Origin: Brugia malayi
Lineage: Eukaryota > Nematoda > Chromadorea > Rhabditida > Onchocercidae
DNA: 64,000 bases
Assembly (NCBI RefSeq): GCF_000002995.4
Contig: NW_025062479.1
Span: forward strand, 22,316,721-22,380,720
Direction: 5' to 3'
Positions 62,218 through 64,000 of this stretch are shown piece by piece. The position numbers and the translations under genes are program-made. The notes under the pieces were generated by a model. It was not told the DNA's origin. It made no database searches and worked only from the letters and a program-made list of their open reading frames with translations. How positions within the stretch are numbered: position 1 is the stretch's first letter; every line of letters begins with the position of its first letter.

Positions 62218-63159
62218 AATGAAGAATCGAAACGAAGAATCGAAATTCAAAATTTTAATTCATCAATTGAAAATTACATATAAAACTTTAAGTTCATCAT
62301 TTCGTGTCAAACAATATTCTTTATTAGCCTTATAGTAATGTTAGCAAATTTTTAAAAATTTGATAAAAAGATGACTCATCAGATATATTTAAACTTAGCT
62401 ATTATTAATTTCTTTCTGCAAAAATGAAAGAAAGTTTAAAAAGATTAATTGAATTTGAAAAATATTGTGATGCAGACACTATAAGTACGAAAACATTGTA
62501 GCAAAAAAAAAGAAAAAGAAAATGTAATTGTGTCAGTGACTGAGAATAAGAAGAAAAATGATAAAATTTGGAGAACGGAAATTGATGAGATTTATGAGAT
62601 AGTATATAGCGATAAGTGAGAAAAGACAACAAAACTATTAGAGTAGCAGCGTTCATTGCTACTTAAATTCAACGGATCTATTCGCATATTTCGACTTTTT
62701 TCGATTTTACGTGACGTTCACGTGGTCGTACGCTCTGTAGCTGTGATTACTTTATGGCAGTTATTATTGTGTGGTTTTTTTTTCTTCTATAACAATGCCT
62801 TTCGTCATAATTACGTCATAACTTTACTATATTTAGCATTTATTTAATTACACGGCTAGGCTATTTATAGTTTTTGCAATAATGTAATTAATTCAATACT
62901 AATATGATTTCAGTAATTTAATTCATACAATTAATATAATGTAATTATTTGGTTACCATCACATAAATATATAACAATTGAGTAATTGTGTTAGTTATGC
63001 TTTTTTATTCACACAATAATGCCTTTTTATTCATAGAATAATAGATATCGACGATCACATGTATATTAGTTGTCAGTACATTGTTAAATTGAAAATTGTT
63101 TATGGTGAAATTTTAGATGATGAATTAATGCTAAATTTAATCAGTTACGAAATGCAATA
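62218..63159. other. Upstream region of the FBXO30-like gene
   Basis: No gene recognised. Bases 63,043-63,090 repeat, in shortened form, part of the first exon of the next gene. Confidence 0.5.
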
Positions 63160-64000
63160 ATGGATATCAGTGAGAATGAGGAAAATGTGATACAAACGAA
63201 GGAGATCTATTCGATAAGGTTTGATTCGACGGATATCGACGATCATATACATTGCGCGTTTTGCTTCTGTGTTGATTGTCAGTACAATCGCTGTGCATTG
63301 CGTTCATGTCCCGAATGTCACGCAGTTTTGCATGGTTGTAAACTTGAAGATCATTTGCTAATTTGTGCTAAGGTTAGATTATTTTTATTTGATAAATTAG
63401 TTCTGTATATGAAGTTGTCAAGCTTTATTGAATTAGGCAAATTCCGAAAATGACAATTATACATGTAAGACGTAATCGTATGAATTAATCAGAACTGAAA
63501 ATTTGATGGATAATGCCTTTATCTATCTTCAGGAATAGATATGAAGTAATTTGATAGTTAAGGTGGAAAAAACTGATGCATAGATGTTTTCAGCGACAAT
63601 TTTTGCTATTTTGTAAAGATGTGTTTGCTGAATGTATTAAGCCTAAAAATGAATGGGAAGTGAATATTAAAAATTGATGAGAAAGATTTACTGTAGTTAT
63701 ATTTGTTATATTTGGCCTTCTTTGAAAACATTATCAAATATTAGGGAAAGCGTTGTTGTCTAATTCAATATTGGATACTCTTAGTACCCATTACGATTTC
63801 TACGTTTCATAGTGTATTTAATTATGATCATTGGTCTAGTTTTAGATAACAATACAGCTAATGCCTTTTAGAGACCGTAACAAAATATGCATTTGCATGA
63901 AAATTTTAAATTCGTAAAATTACTGGATCATTTTTGAATGCTGTTATGATTTAAGGCCTACGTTTCGTGCTTATGCGCAGCATTCGGTTGTCCAGTATTG
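63160..64000 (+). CDS. FBXO30/FBXO40-like TRAF-type zinc-finger protein, 3' part outside window
   Basis: The first exon 63,160-63,372 is ATG-started with 71 codons ending at donor AAG/GTTAG. The next exon starts at 63,956 and runs off the window; both are in phase 0. After an acidic start comes a Cys/His cluster: DDHIHCAFCFCVDC, CALRSCPECHAVLHGCKLED, HLLICAK, then VSCLCAAFGCPVL. The spacing (CP.CHA..H.CK..DHLL.CA ... C....GCP) is that of the N-terminal zinc finger of FBXO30/FBXO40, which are F-box substrate receptors for SCF ubiquitin ligases. The F-box itself would lie beyond the window. The acceptor at 63,955 is TTTAAG, weak but usable. Other TRAF-finger proteins cannot be excluded from 86 residues. 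Confidence 0.65.

Overview
This is AT-rich nuclear DNA from a nematode. Genes have many short introns (mostly 100-500 bp) with GT...TTTCAG or TTTTAG boundaries. There is a TWK-type two-pore potassium channel, exons open just after TTTCAG-like acceptors as expected for trans-splicing, and a 20-nt exact match to the nematode SL1 spliced leader sits at 13,148-13,167. The low GC and gene structure resemble spirurid or filarial worms, but that placement is only an impression.

Layout. 1-5.4 kb (+): the 3' part of an RNF19-type RBR ubiquitin ligase, 15 exons whose phases all join. 6.9-7.7 kb (+): an intronless eIF2-beta gene. 8.8-10.4 kb (+): DTWD1, a tRNA acp3U-forming enzyme. 10.8-11.3 kb (-): terminal exons of an unrecognised membrane protein. 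12.3 kb (-): tRNA-Ser(GCT). 15.0-18.9 kb (-): the TWK channel. 21.2-23.3 kb: gene debris, namely a deleted copy of a BTB/KLHL10 3' junction followed by a decayed ERCC6/CSB helicase pseudogene. 23.4-23.6 kb: a purine tract.

23.7-45.3 kb is a very large inverted repeat: two arms of about 8.2 kb (23,725-31,967 and 37,073-45,315, mirror axis near 34,520) around a spacer of about 5.1 kb. Each arm carries a BTB-BACK protein gene, a frameshifted copy of one immunoglobulin-domain exon, and AT-rich units with nested palindromes. The inner arm and spacer hold 2.79-kb direct tandem units and 974-bp direct repeats. These repeats carry four copies of one orphan exon resembling the FHOD formin armadillo region. 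A third copy of the BTB-BACK gene lies at 57.5-61.9 kb.

Between the right arm and the third copy are a complete 12-exon KLHL10-like BTB-BACK-kelch gene (46.1-51.6 kb, -) and the 3' exons of an Ig-domain gene (53.0-54.7 kb, -), whose exon is the intact relative of the broken copies in the arms. The window ends in the first exons of an FBXO30/40-like zinc-finger gene (63.2 kb, +).

The single-copy genes on the left are ordinary housekeeping or neuronal genes in ubiquitin transfer, translation initiation, tRNA modification and K+ conductance. The right two thirds is a recently rearranged, segmentally duplicated region whose recurrent theme is BTB-BACK proteins, presumed CUL3 adaptors. Exon positions were worked out by eye from splice consensus, reading phase and family similarity; no alignment software was used.
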